Counted from the first letter of the stretch, positions 34,978 to 44,891 are shown. The stretch: 64,000 nt of DNA from Candidatus Limnocylindrales bacterium (GCA_035559535.1 DATMBG010000012.1:1-64000), one strand, 5' to 3'. Translations and numbers: made by a program. Notes: generated by a model from the letters alone, not told the origin.

Positions 34978-37443
34978 ATGAAGATTTGTTTTAATAAATC
35001 TCAAACTTTTCTGAAAAAATGGCTCCTCCGGCAGAGAGATCCCCCTCTACCTCAGGGGGATAATACGCCGGTAGACCTCTTCCGGTTCAGAAAAAGGGAA
35101 AACCCTGTAGACCTTCCTAAAGAAACAAATCCAGATTCTTCACATTTGGCACAAAAAATGAGAAACTGGAGAGGTAAGAATCCTCTTCCCCTTCCTGGGT
35201 CCAAAGCGATTATCCTGGGTTTCCTGGTAGGAATATCAGGGCTTGTAATTGGTTTATCCCCTATTGGGTTTATCCTTGAGGAAAACCTGGGTCTGAATCT
35301 ACTGTTCCGACTTAGAGGGGCCCGGCCACCTCCGCCTGAAGTCCTGATCGTCAATATAGATAAGGCCTCTGCAACTCATCTCAAATTATCCCATAATCCC
35401 AAGAAATGGCCACGCTCTCTCTACGCTCGCCTTACAGAGAGCCTGGTAAAACAAGGGGCTGCCATTATTGTCTTCGACCTGATTTTTGATGAACCCGGTT
35501 CCCCCAGTGAAGATGCTCTGTTTGCAGATGCAATCCATAAAGCCGGTAATGTCATCCTCTTTAAATACCTGGATGGAGAAATCGTCTCCTTGCCGGATAA
35601 GAAAGGCTTGTCGACTGTAGGTTTGAATATTGAGAGATGGGTCCTGCCGATTCCTCCTCTTGCCCAATCTGCTCTGGCCATAGCTCCTTTTCCTTTGCCC
35701 AAGGTGCCTGCCCGGCTGAATCAGTATTGGATGTTCAAGGCGGGTGCAGGGGATATGCCTACTTTGCCGGTTGTAGCGTTCCAAACCTTCGCGTTACAGG
35801 TCTACGACGAATTTCTCCAGTTGTTGAAAAAGGTGAATCCGGCTCAAGCCGAGAAACTTCCCGGGGATAAACGGGTTCTTACCACTTCCGCTGATATTGA
35901 AAACCTCATTTTGACGCTGCGATCCATATTTCAAAACAATCCACGGGTCGCAAGGGAAATGCTCAAAGAACTCCAGATCTCCAGGGTCTTGGTGGAGGAT
36001 GGGAGAAAGAATCGAATTCTGCAATCCCTGATCCGGATGTATCAGCACGCGGATACCCAATACTTGAACTTTTACGGCCCTTCCGGTACGATGCCGACGG
36101 TTTCTTACCCTGAGGTTCTACAGGTTGAGGAAAAATCTGTTGCCAGTTCTCATCTCGTAGATTTAAAAGGTAAAGTGGTCTTTATTGGATCCTCTGGAAA
36201 CCTGCGGTCAGAGCTGAAAGATGATTTTCATACCGTTTTCTCCCAACCCAATGGATTGGATCTGACAGGCGTTGAAATTGCGGCAACCGCCTTCGCAAAC
36301 CTGTTGGAAGATGAATCTATTACGCCCCCTTCCCTTCTTGAGCAATCCGTCATTATTCTTCTATGGGGAATAACCTTGGGAATTCTTTGCCGTTTACTTC
36401 CGATTGTTCTCGGAGCCATGGGTGTCTTAGGACTCAGCATCCTGTATCTTATGGCTACTTATTATGAATTTAAAACAACGGAGAGCTGGTATCCAGTGGT
36501 CATACCTCTCCTTTTCCAGGTTCCCCTGACCTTCTTTGGGGCTGTTCTGTGGAAGTATCGGGATGCTCACCGGGAACGTCAAAACATTCGGGAGGCCCTG
36601 GGTTATTACCTGCCCAATGAAATGGTGGATCAGTTGGCAAAAAACGTAGCCCATATCAAAACAGGCGGTCAACTGGTTTACGGAGTTTGTTTAGCAACCG
36701 ATGCAGAACAATACACCCCTCTGGCGGAAAGGGTGAGTCCTCAACAATTGAGCCAGATTATGAATGAATATTATGGGGCTGTGTTTGAGCCGGTCCTGCA
36801 AAATAGCGGAGTTATATCCGATGTAATAGGAGATTCCATGCTTGCCTTGTGGGTGGCAACGCAACCGGACCGTGCTCTCAAGAATCAAGCCTGCCTGGCA
36901 GCCCTTGGAATCGCCGGCGCTGTGGATCGGTTCAATCAATCTTCCCATAATTTACAACTTCCTACCCGTATTGGCCTTCATTTTGGTCAGATGTCGTTGG
37001 GGAATATAGGTGCCATCCGTCACTATGAGTACCGTGCTGTCGGAGATGTGGTCAATACGGCCAACAGGCTTCAGGATCTGAATAAGCAAATGGGTACCCG
37101 CATATTGATTTCCAGTGAAGTATCCGATCAATTGGAGGGTTTCTTGATCCGGGAGCTGGGTAAATTTCTGCTACCCGGAAAGTCGAACCCCGTGGGAATT
37201 TGTGAATTAATGGGTCGTACAGAGACGTGTAGAGAGCAACAACATCAACTTTGTGCGATTTTCACCATGGCCCTGGAGGCCTTCCGCAGGCAATCTTGGG
37301 AAGAGGCTATTGAAAAGTTGAATGAGATCCTCAAAATCCATAAAAACGACGGACCTTCACTCTTTTACTTAAAGTTGTGTAAGCAATACCAACAGAATCC
37401 CCCCAAGGAACCTTGGGACGGCACGGTTCGTATGAAAAAATAA
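34978..37443 (+). CDS. CHASE2-domain adenylate/guanylate cyclase (class III)
   Basis: An 821-residue membrane signalling enzyme making cAMP or cGMP. A first membrane helix (about 75-95) is followed by an extracytoplasmic CHASE2 sensor domain (FRLRGARPPPPEVLIVNID ... GKVVFIGSS, about 105-445), then two or three helices (about 455-530), a linker and a class III cyclase domain (about 560-740) with ATDAEQYTPLAE and DVIGDSMLALW carrying the two metal-binding Asp, and EYRAVGDVVNTANRLQ. A short TPR-like tail follows. GGAGG lies 13 bases before the ATG. The next gene encodes a FecR-TPR-barrel protein, a pairing that suggests envelope sensing. Confidence 0.92.
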   Translation: MKICFNKSQTFLKKWLLRQRDPPLPQGDNTPVDLFRFRKRENPVDLPKETNPDSSHLAQKMRNWRGKNPLPLPGSKAIILGFLVGISGLVIGLSPIGFILEENLGLNLLFRLRGARPPPPEVLIVNIDKASATHLKLSHNPKKWPRSLYARLTESLVKQGAAIIVFDLIFDEPGSPSEDALFADAIHKAGNVILFKYLDGEIVSLPDKKGLSTVGLNIERWVLPIPPLAQSALAIAPFPLPKVPARLNQYWMFKAGAGDMPTLPVVAFQTFALQVYDEFLQLLKKVNPAQAEKLPGDKRVLTTSADIENLILTLRSIFQNNPRVAREMLKELQISRVLVEDGRKNRILQSLIRMYQHADTQYLNFYGPSGTMPTVSYPEVLQVEEKSVASSHLVDLKGKVVFIGSSGNLRSELKDDFHTVFSQPNGLDLTGVEIAATAFANLLEDESITPPSLLEQSVIILLWGITLGILCRLLPIVLGAMGVLGLSILYLMATYYEFKTTESWYPVVIPLLFQVPLTFFGAVLWKYRDAHRERQNIREALGYYLPNEMVDQLAKNVAHIKTGGQLVYGVCLATDAEQYTPLAERVSPQQLSQIMNEYYGAVFEPVLQNSGVISDVIGDSMLALWVATQPDRALKNQACLAALGIAGAVDRFNQSSHNLQLPTRIGLHFGQMSLGNIGAIRHYEYRAVGDVVNTANRLQDLNKQMGTRILISSEVSDQLEGFLIRELGKFLLPGKSNPVGICELMGRTETCREQQHQLCAIFTMALEAFRRQSWEEAIEKLNEILKIHKNDGPSLFYLKLCKQYQQNPPKEPWDGTVRMKK

Positions 37444-37653
37444 CCTGTTTCCCGTTTTAATCCTTTGGTAAGTACTCCCCATCCGCTCCCTCCTCCGTTT
37501 CACAGGGGAGGGAACTTTGATCACAACCTTCTCTCCCCTGCGGAGCGGGGGAAGGTCAGTAGGTTAACCTTCCCCGGTTGATGTGAAGGGGACTTTCTCA
37601 AATACCCGGGCCTCTATTTGAGCTCCTCAACGGGAGCGAGAAAGGCTGTGGCT
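37444..37653. other. Spacer with C/G-rich hairpins
   Basis: Two hairpin-like repeats (CTCCCTCC...GGGAGGG near 37488-37513; CTCCCCTGCGGAGCGGGGG near 37532) lie between the cyclase and FecR genes. No promoter is obvious, so the genes may be co-transcribed through them. Confidence 0.45.
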
Positions 37654-40600
37654 ATGAGCACAAAAATAACCAGGTATCCAAGGTTCCAATTCGACTTACT
37701 TTTTTTAAGCCTATCTCTGTTCATAGGTTTATTAGCAATGTTTCTCTTCCCCAATTCGGCGGTTGCAGAATTCTGCGAGGCACCTGTAGCCAACGTGGTT
37801 TCCGTGGAGGGGAGCGTAGAAGCCCTCAGGGCAGGGGAGACCGAATGGGAGCCGGTTTTATTTGGGGATAGTTTCTGTCCTGGAGATAGGATCCGGGTCC
37901 AGGCAAACAGTCGGGCTGCCATCCTCTTGAGTAATGAGACCCTTCTCCGTTTAGATGAGAATACCGTCGTGACCTTCCTGGAACCGGAACCCAAAGAAAC
38001 CTCCCTGTTAGATTTATTCATCGGAGTTATCCACTTTATCAGCCGGGTTCCCCGAGGCTTAAGAGTCACCACTCCTTATATTAATGCTGCTATTGAGGGA
38101 ACTGAGTTCTTGATGGTTGTCGAAGAAGACCGGGCCCGGATCACCGTATTTGAAGGACGGGTCGTAGCGGCGAATGAGTTTGGAAGTCTGACCCTCACCG
38201 AGGGCCAATCCGCCGAAGCCCTGGCAGGTCAGGCTCCTGTTTTACGCATTGCCGTCCGTCCAAGGGATGCCGTACAGTGGGCTCTGTATTATCCCCCTAT
38301 TCTGGATTATCGTCCCGGTGATTTTGCAGGAGGGGCCGATTGGCAGGTCAGGGTTCGTCAATCCATTCAATTCTACAACGAGCGTAACCTGGCTCAGGCC
38401 TTTGCGGTTTTGGAAGGAGCCCCGGAAGATATCTCGGATCCTCGGTTTTACCTCTATCGGGCGGCATTACTCCTTTCGGTGGGACGGGTGGAGAAAGCCC
38501 AAAGGGATATTGAGAAGGCGTTAAGTTTGGATCCCCGGAATAGTTCTGCCTTTGCCCTTCAGTCTATGATAGCCGTGGTTCAAAATGATAAGGATCGGGC
38601 ATTAAGTCTGGCCCAAAAGGCCGTAGAGGTAGATCCCCAATCGGCTTCTGCGCGACTGGCACTTTCTTATGCCTTACAGGCCCGGTTTGAGGTACAGGGA
38701 GCTTTAGCAAGTCTGCGGGAGGCAGTGAAGCGGAATCCCGAAAACAGTTTAGTGCGGGCTCGGTTATCAGAGATGTGGTTATCGGTGGGGAATCTGGGTA
38801 AAGCTGTGGAGACGGCAAAGAAAGCGGTAAAGTTGAATCCGAAATTGGCCCGTACTCAAACGGTTTTGGGATTTGCTTACCTGGATCAAATCAAGATCCG
38901 GGAAGCCAGGAAGGCTTTTGAGGAAGCCATCCAATTGGATCAGGCCGATCCTCTACCCCACTTAGGTTTGGGGTTGACGATCCTACGGGACGGGGATCTG
39001 AAAAAGGGTCGGAGAGAACTCGAGATTGCGGCGAGTCTGGACCCGAACACCTCATTGATTCGCAGCTATTTGGGTAAAGCCTATTATGAAGAGAAGCGGG
39101 ATAAGCCGGCCGGGAAAGAGCTGGCAACTGCCAAAGAACTGGACCCTCAAGATCCAACACCTTGGTTTTATGATGCGATTCGAAAACAGACCATGAATCG
39201 ACCTGTGGAGGCGTTGCGAGATTTGGAAAGATCCCTGGAGTTGAACAACAATCGGGCCGTCTATCGATCCCGACTCTTATTGGAAGAAGATCTGGCCGCC
39301 CGGAGCGCTGGTCTCTCTCGAATTTACCACGATCTCGGATTCGAGCAATTAGCCTTGGTAGAAGGTTGGAGATCGGTGAATACCGACCCCGCTAACTACT
39401 CGGCCCATCGACTCCTGGCCGATTCCTATGCGGCTTTACCCCGCCATGAGATTGCCAGAGTGAGTGAACTTCTCCAATCTCAACTCCTTCAACCCCTTAA
39501 CATTACGCCGATTCAGCCCGAGCTGGCAGAAACTAACCTCTTCATTTTGAGTGGAGCAGGTCCAACCGAGCTTTCATTTAATGAGTTCAATCCGCTTTTT
39601 AACCGGAACCGGTTTGCGTTGCAAATCCATGGAATTGCCGGTGAGAATAATACCTTCGGCAACGAGATAATCCATTCAGCAGTACAGGGGAGACTCTCGT
39701 ATAGTATCGGCCAATTCCACTACGAGACAGAGGGATTTCGAGAAAATAACGACCAGAATCAGGACATCTACAATGTATTTACCCAACTACGCCTCTCTCC
39801 CGAAGCGAGTATCCAGGCTGAACTCAGATATAGAGAGACTGAAAAAGGGGATCTCGGACTTAGATTCGATCCCAATAACTTTAATCCTACGCTTAGACAA
39901 AAAGTACAGCCGGAATCTATTCGGCTGGGTTTCCATCAAGCTTTTACCTCCCGTTCTGATCTCCTTGCCTACATTATTTATCAGAATAGGACTGAAGATG
40001 TCGATTTTACGTTGGATAGCACTTCTACCTTTGAGGAAACTCTAAAAAGTAACGATTATATGGCTGAAATCCAGCATCTGTTTCGCTTCGAACGATTTAA
40101 CCTGATCAGTGGTATAGGATATTTCAACTCGGATTTGAGAACCGTCGTAAATTTCCTTCCCTTTTTTTCAGATACCCAGGAAAACCTCCTTCATCACACC
40201 AACCCTTATGTATATTCACAGATCGATTATCCGAAAAACATGATCTGGACTCTTGGGGGAAGTGGGGACTTTTTTGAAGGTGTGCCGGTGGATCGCAACC
40301 AATTCAACCCCAAACTGGGGTTAACCTGGAATCCACTTCCTACGACCACCCTTCGCGCGGCCGTATTTAGGGTTTTGAAAAAATCCCTGATTCTGAACCA
40401 AACCCTTGAACCGACCCAAGTAGCCGGTTTCAATCAGTTTTTTGACGATGGTCCTGGCACAGAGTCCTGGCGCTACGGTATCGCCGTTGATCAAAAGCTC
40501 CCTGCGCAGATCTATGCCGGTGCGGAGTTTTCCAAACGAGACTTGAACGTCCCCTTTGAAAAGATAATGGGGCCAATCCGGCAAATCCAGGAGGCTAATT

Positions 40601-41052
40601 GGGAAGAGCATCTGGGTCGTTCCTATCTCTACTGGACACCCCAGGTTTGGCTGGCAGTCAGTACAGAATATCAATATGAACGTTTTGAAAGGCCACTTGA
40701 CGCGACAGGCCCGGAATTAATAACCGAGCTCAGGACCCATCGGCTCCCCTTAGGGGTCAGCTTTTTCCATCCCTCAGGATTTAAGGTGCGGCTAAAAGCA
40801 ACCTATGTGAATCAAAAGGGCAATTTCGTAAGTTTTGGAGCCGGTCCGATTCCGATTGTTACACCCGATGCCGATCAGTTTTGGGTCATTGATACCTCTA
40901 TCGGTTACCGTCTGCCCAGGCGGTGGGGTCTCCTCACTCTTGAGGCTAAAAATCTGTTTAATGAAGCGTTTAAGTTTCAGGATACAGATCCTGAAAATCC
41001 ACAAATAGAGCCGAAACGTCTGGTCTTTGTCAGGCTTACTCTGGCATTCTAG
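37654..41052 (+). CDS. FecR-domain protein with TPR repeats and a C-terminal outer-membrane beta barrel
   Basis: A 1132-residue exported protein. A signal peptide (to about residue 39, SAVAE) precedes a FecR-type domain (about 50-185: VEGSVEALRAG, VTTPYINAAIEGTEF, FEGRVVA). A TPR region follows (about 250-620, for example SLDPRNSSAFALQS and VKLNPKLARTQTVLG). The last 480 residues alternate aromatic and polar residues and end LVFVRLTLAF, a typical outer-membrane barrel end. It may span from periplasmic ligand sensing to an outer-membrane pore. I choose ATG 37654; a TTG 36 bases earlier would add residues before the signal peptide. Confidence 0.88.
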   Translation: MSTKITRYPRFQFDLLFLSLSLFIGLLAMFLFPNSAVAEFCEAPVANVVSVEGSVEALRAGETEWEPVLFGDSFCPGDRIRVQANSRAAILLSNETLLRLDENTVVTFLEPEPKETSLLDLFIGVIHFISRVPRGLRVTTPYINAAIEGTEFLMVVEEDRARITVFEGRVVAANEFGSLTLTEGQSAEALAGQAPVLRIAVRPRDAVQWALYYPPILDYRPGDFAGGADWQVRVRQSIQFYNERNLAQAFAVLEGAPEDISDPRFYLYRAALLLSVGRVEKAQRDIEKALSLDPRNSSAFALQSMIAVVQNDKDRALSLAQKAVEVDPQSASARLALSYALQARFEVQGALASLREAVKRNPENSLVRARLSEMWLSVGNLGKAVETAKKAVKLNPKLARTQTVLGFAYLDQIKIREARKAFEEAIQLDQADPLPHLGLGLTILRDGDLKKGRRELEIAASLDPNTSLIRSYLGKAYYEEKRDKPAGKELATAKELDPQDPTPWFYDAIRKQTMNRPVEALRDLERSLELNNNRAVYRSRLLLEEDLAARSAGLSRIYHDLGFEQLALVEGWRSVNTDPANYSAHRLLADSYAALPRHEIARVSELLQSQLLQPLNITPIQPELAETNLFILSGAGPTELSFNEFNPLFNRNRFALQIHGIAGENNTFGNEIIHSAVQGRLSYSIGQFHYETEGFRENNDQNQDIYNVFTQLRLSPEASIQAELRYRETEKGDLGLRFDPNNFNPTLRQKVQPESIRLGFHQAFTSRSDLLAYIIYQNRTEDVDFTLDSTSTFEETLKSNDYMAEIQHLFRFERFNLISGIGYFNSDLRTVVNFLPFFSDTQENLLHHTNPYVYSQIDYPKNMIWTLGGSGDFFEGVPVDRNQFNPKLGLTWNPLPTTTLRAAVFRVLKKSLILNQTLEPTQVAGFNQFFDDGPGTESWRYGIAVDQKLPAQIYAGAEFSKRDLNVPFEKIMGPIRQIQEANWEEHLGRSYLYWTPQVWLAVSTEYQYERFERPLDATGPELITELRTHRLPLGVSFFHPSGFKVRLKATYVNQKGNFVSFGAGPIPIVTPDADQFWVIDTSIGYRLPRRWGLLTLEAKNLFNEAFKFQDTDPENPQIEPKRLVFVRLTLAF

Positions 41053-41064
41053 CTTTTCCCAACG

Positions 41065-41168
41065 AAAGGAGGTGATTACATCGGATCCAACACCAGTGGG
41101 TTTAAAATGGAGTGAAAGAATTATTGTAAACCCCTAAGAGGGTTTACATCCTTAACAGGAGGTAAACA
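41065..41168 (+). promoter_or_regulatory. Switch-like leader of the 70-residue protein gene
   Basis: AAAGGAGGTGATT (41065-41077) is an almost complete complement of the 16S 3' end but has no normal start codon after it. GTAAACCC (41126-41133) and GGGTTTAC (41140-41147) form a perfect 8-bp hairpin. GTTTAC of the right arm could instead pair with GTAAAC (41162-41167), which sits between the AGGAGG and the ATG of the next gene. The two pairings exclude each other, as in a translational switch. Confidence 0.5.
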
Positions 41169-41381
41169 ATGGCAAAATTCATGAAAATTATGATAGAAAT
41201 AGATACTGGAAAAGTTACTGTAACAGATGAAAATGATGTTCCTGCTAAAACAGGAGACAGTCCTGATAAAAGAGGAGGGATCACCCGGGAGGAAACCTGG
41301 AGGGTGGTTCATACTCAGTCCAGTCCGGGATGCCAATGGGTTCTTACCGGTGCAGGTTGGCAATTTGTTTGCAGCCCCTAG
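41169..41381 (+). CDS. Small protein of unknown function (70 residues)
   Basis: A 70-residue soluble protein with a strong ribosome-binding site (AGGAGG seven bases before ATG). The N half is acidic and strand-like (KIMIEIDTGKVTVTDEND), the middle is charged, and the C-terminus is rich in Gly, Trp and Cys (PGCQWVLTGAGWQFVCSP). It has no signal peptide or membrane helix. The two-part layout, hydrophilic first and Cys/Gly/Trp-rich at the end, resembles ribosomally made peptide precursors, but no modification enzyme is near. It follows the FecR-barrel gene by 116 bases and may belong to the same unit. Confidence 0.65.
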   Translation: MAKFMKIMIEIDTGKVTVTDENDVPAKTGDSPDKRGGITREETWRVVHTQSSPGCQWVLTGAGWQFVCSP

Positions 41382-41951
41382 CTTCGAGGGAAGAATACAC
41401 TCCTCCAGAGAGCCGGACTCATGTCCCCTCGATTGTTTTGCTTAAGGAAATTTTTTGTTTCATTTAAGGACGAGAGTGGCCTGCAGTTCGGCTCTGAGGA
41501 TTTACAAGGAAAGGGGCGAGAAGGTTCAGGTCCTTTAATAACTTGAACTCGCATCAACGGCCCTTAAGGGATAGGGAGTGTTTCTTCTTTCCGCTACTAA
41601 GTTGATATGGATTTCATTGAGGTTGAAGTCTGGGAACAAGAAGAAAGATTCTCTATTCTTACACGGAATAAGAAATTTTCCGTTGACTCCAAACCCCCCT
41701 GATAGGATCTTAAAGATAAAGCTGAGACATTTCCTCTTTGTTAACCTGAACCCTGCAGGTTATGGGGAACTGAAAAGAGCCTTTAAATCCGACCGGATCG
41801 TTCGTGGGGTTGAAAAACGATGCCCCTGGATGAAACCAGAAAACCTTTAAGGATCAAAAGGGTTGAAGGGTATCTGCGGGATGAGCTTCGGAATGTGGCT
41901 TACATAAACGGGAGGAAAGCAGGGATCTGGAGAAGAAAATCCAAGTAAAAT
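41382..41951. other. Spacer with at most a doubtful short frame
   Basis: No clear gene. A 42-codon frame (41820-41949, MPLDETRKPLRIKRV...) ends two bases before the phospholipase D start and is basic, but it lacks a ribosome-binding site. A longer frame at 41578-41850 has no protein-like features. Confidence 0.4.
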
Positions 41952-44210
41952 ATGGGAAAATATCAGGATACGATTTTGCAGACGGGAGAAACGTGTAGTC
42001 GAATTGCTTATGCCGAGACTTCAGGGATTTTAGTGGATGGAGAGCAGTATTATACCGCCCTGGATCGGGTTTTTGATAGTGCCGAATCTTATATCCTTCT
42101 TTCGATGTGGCAGTTTGATACGAGAACGAGGTTACTTCGGGCTAAAGAAGAAACCCCCACATTCCTGGAGCGACTGGTCCAGCTCCTGGATGAGCGTAAA
42201 AATCTGGAAGTTTATATCCTTGCCTGGGATTATTCGGTTTTATTTCAATTTGAAAGGGAATGGTTTTCTCAATTAAAGGTAGAACTTGCGGGGCATCCGC
42301 GTCTTCATTTCCAGTTCGATGATGTACATCCCATCTGGGGTTCCCACCATCATAAAATGACCGTAGTAGACGGGCGTATAGCCTTTGTGGGCGGACTGGA
42401 TGTGTGTGAAGATCGATGGGATACCCGGGCTCATCAATATCTAGACCCCCGCCGGAGGAATTACGATGGAACGCTTTACAGACCCTTCCATGACGCGGTA
42501 GCTTTTGTTACCGGTCGTGCAGCCCGAGCCGTTGAACGTGAGTTCTGCTATCACTGGAAATGGGCTACAGGTCAAAAACTCTGGCTTACACGTCCTGGGA
42601 ATGGAAAACCTCTACCCGATTTCCAAACGGTTAGCCAGATCCCAGGAACTCAGGTAGGAATTGCCCGAACCTTACCTCCCATGCTTTTCCCTCCCCAAAC
42701 GGCTCGACGAGATATTCAACATCTTTACCAAAAGGCTATCCTTTCTGCAAAACGCTCTATTTACATCGAGAATCAATACTTTACCTCTCGAGCCGTATTG
42801 AAAGCCCTCCAGGAGCGGCTTGCTCAGGTAAATAGCCCTGAGGATCCGTTGGAAATTGTGGTAGTATTACCCAAACTTCCTTCCGGTCTGGTGGAAATCC
42901 TGGCGATTCTCAATAACCAGCTATCCTGTTTGAGAAACCTGGCAGAAGCCTGCCGGAAAGCAGGGGTACGGTATGGTTTCTTCTATCCGATTACTGTAAG
43001 CCCGGAGGGTTCAGAACAGTTTATTTATACCCACGCTAAAATATTGGCCGTGGATGATACTTTACTGACCGTAGGATCTGCCAATACGAGCAATCGAAGT
43101 ATGGAGTACGATACCGAATGTAATCTGGTCTGGGAAGCCCACGAAAACTTTGGGGATGAAAAAAATATCCGTCGGTTCATCAGGCAAACCCGGGACGAAC
43201 TCCTGGCCGAACACTGCGGGGTTTCCGTGGAGGTGTGGCGTGAAAAACTTCATCAGCACCAGGGACGACTCCTAGATACCCTGGAGAGTTTGAAAAACCA
43301 GGGAGTAGAAAAAAAGCTGATTCCCTTCCATGAAGAGGACATCCGGGGTTCCCATAACGCCCCTCTGGAGATTCTCCCTGAAAACTTTGCCGTAGATCCT
43401 TCAGATCCTTTCTGGATTAACCCGGAAATGATGGAAGATTTAAAGGAAACCTGGGAGATCCTTCAAGGGAGCTCGGCAACCTCTCCTGACTCCGAAAAGG
43501 TAGAAAAGCCTGAGGAATCCCCTGAAGCAGAATTTAGCCGAATCAGTATTTTACGAATCCTGGGTTTAATAGGGGGTTTAATGACCCTGGTTCTCCTGGT
43601 TCGCTCCTTCTTGCCGGAAGAATTGACCATCCATAACCTTCTTGTATTCCTAAACAATTTACGTCAACAAGAAAATGCGCCCTGGTTACTGGCAGGTCTC
43701 TTCCTCTTGGCCACCCAGGCCTTTGTCAGTGTGACGGTGATGGTTATCGTTACCGCTTTGATTTTAGGGGTTGAAAAAGGTCTTGTCGTAAATGCCGGAG
43801 GAATCATCGTATCCGCTTTACTGGGATATTTCTTGGGAAGATTGGTGGGACCTAAAAGTTTAAAACAGCTATTACCTGGATGGGTTTCTCGACATATTGA
43901 TCGGGTTTCTAAACTCGGCCCCTGGTCGGTAGCTTTCTTCCGAACCGTACCCCTTCTGCCTTATCAAATATTTAACTTGATAGCCGGCGCCGCAGGATTA
44001 CGTCTGAGGTCTTATATGCTGGGAACCCTGATGGGGGACCTTCCCGCTACCCTTTTAATCACCTGGTCCGTAGGAAATCTCCAAACTGCAAATTGGCAGG
44101 AGGGTATCCCCTGGCAGACCCTGTTAGTGGCTATAGGAGTTACAGGAATTTTAACCCTCTCAGGTTATGTTCTATCTCGAAGATTGAAACGATATGCTTC
44201 TCTGGATTAA
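41952..44210 (+). CDS. Phospholipase D-family protein fused to a VTT (DedA-like) membrane domain
   Basis: A 752-residue protein. Residues 1-500 form a phospholipase D superfamily domain with two HKD motifs, HHHKMTVVDG (about 132-141) and THAKILAVDD (about 358-367) followed by GSANTSNRS, which make one phosphodiester-hydrolysing or transferring site. Residues about 530-745 are membrane helices of the VTT/SNARE-associated (DedA/TVP38) type: GLVVNAGGIIVSALLGYFLGR and FRTVPLLPYQIFNLIAGAAG. VTT proteins move lipids across membranes, so the fusion may act on membrane phospholipids at the bilayer. The gene is flanked by repeat-rich spacers and has no obvious operon partner. Confidence 0.9.
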   Translation: MGKYQDTILQTGETCSRIAYAETSGILVDGEQYYTALDRVFDSAESYILLSMWQFDTRTRLLRAKEETPTFLERLVQLLDERKNLEVYILAWDYSVLFQFEREWFSQLKVELAGHPRLHFQFDDVHPIWGSHHHKMTVVDGRIAFVGGLDVCEDRWDTRAHQYLDPRRRNYDGTLYRPFHDAVAFVTGRAARAVEREFCYHWKWATGQKLWLTRPGNGKPLPDFQTVSQIPGTQVGIARTLPPMLFPPQTARRDIQHLYQKAILSAKRSIYIENQYFTSRAVLKALQERLAQVNSPEDPLEIVVVLPKLPSGLVEILAILNNQLSCLRNLAEACRKAGVRYGFFYPITVSPEGSEQFIYTHAKILAVDDTLLTVGSANTSNRSMEYDTECNLVWEAHENFGDEKNIRRFIRQTRDELLAEHCGVSVEVWREKLHQHQGRLLDTLESLKNQGVEKKLIPFHEEDIRGSHNAPLEILPENFAVDPSDPFWINPEMMEDLKETWEILQGSSATSPDSEKVEKPEESPEAEFSRISILRILGLIGGLMTLVLLVRSFLPEELTIHNLLVFLNNLRQQENAPWLLAGLFLLATQAFVSVTVMVIVTALILGVEKGLVVNAGGIIVSALLGYFLGRLVGPKSLKQLLPGWVSRHIDRVSKLGPWSVAFFRTVPLLPYQIFNLIAGAAGLRLRSYMLGTLMGDLPATLLITWSVGNLQTANWQEGIPWQTLLVAIGVTGILTLSGYVLSRRLKRYASLD

Positions 44211-44772
44211 TTTTCTATCCTTTGTCCTCCACGTTTTACTTCACTTTTAAGCGGCCCTTACCCTCGGCTCCCATACGCACCAGGATAAGAAGGTTAGCCC
44301 CGGCGGGGTGACCTGTTCACAGGCCGCTCCTCAATCCCTCTTGCCTCCTTCCCCCGTGTACGGGGAGAATTTCCCCGCATGGGGGGGGAAGGGGGGATAA
44401 TAGAGGAAAGGGAGGCTTCCTTGGGAGCTTGAAAAAAATTCTGAATGACTGAAACCCTGTTCGCCCCTGACAAGGTTTTTCAGCTTAACCTGGCACGTAT
44501 GCCCCCGGCTCCTCTCCCACGCCAGGATTAACCTTCTTATCCCGACGCCTATAGGGAACACCTCCTAGTCCCCCCTCGAGGGGGCATGGGGGGCGTTTAG
44601 GTCGAAAATAAGGCTTTCCCCTTTCTTAGTTCCATGGGTACGGGATTGGGCCTGCTTTATACTCCATTTCACTACCGGCCTGATATAAGTCCCCGGTATG
44701 GAGCAGAAGCTGGGAACGAGAAAAATCTGGTCAAATAATTGCATAGCTTGTTGTCCAGATGTATTTTTATAA
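44211..44772. other. Repeat-rich spacer
   Basis: No gene. It contains mosaic repeat elements: CATACGCACCAGGATAAGAA at 44270-44289 with AGCCCC/GGGG arms, a C/G-rich inverted pair near 44346-44395, CTTGAAAAAAATTCTGAATG ... TTTTTCAG near 44430-44481, a second GGATTAACCTTCTTATCC-type end at about 44524-44541, and a segment AAAATAAGGCTTTCCCCTTT at about 44603-44622. The same pieces occur at 32869-33027, 34458-34548 and 54560-54700. Confidence 0.6.
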
Positions 44773-44825
44773 TTAAGAGTCTGTTAAAGAATTTTTAGGA
44801 GGTACCTTCCCGGAGAGACTCTTAA
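44773..44825 (+). promoter_or_regulatory. Ten-base-pair inverted repeat in the leader of the wHTH gene
   Basis: TTAAGAGTCT (44773-44782) and AGACTCTTAA (44816-44825) pair perfectly. The enclosed 33 bases include AGGAGG and a small palindrome AGGTACCT. It lies 66 bases before the start of the next gene. Confidence 0.5.
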
Positions 44826-44891
44826 AGCCTATAGCCGGAGAGTTCTCATCTGTTTTCGCATCAACTCGAAGAACATCGGAGATAGAACCTT

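Noticed and set aside
41578-41850. A 90-codon frame in the spacer before the phospholipase D gene
   Set aside because: No ribosome-binding site, no family signal and unbalanced composition; left as spacer.
44331-44561. A 76-codon leftward frame in the repeat-rich spacer
   Set aside because: It is made of repeat modules shared with other spacers and has no ribosome-binding site.
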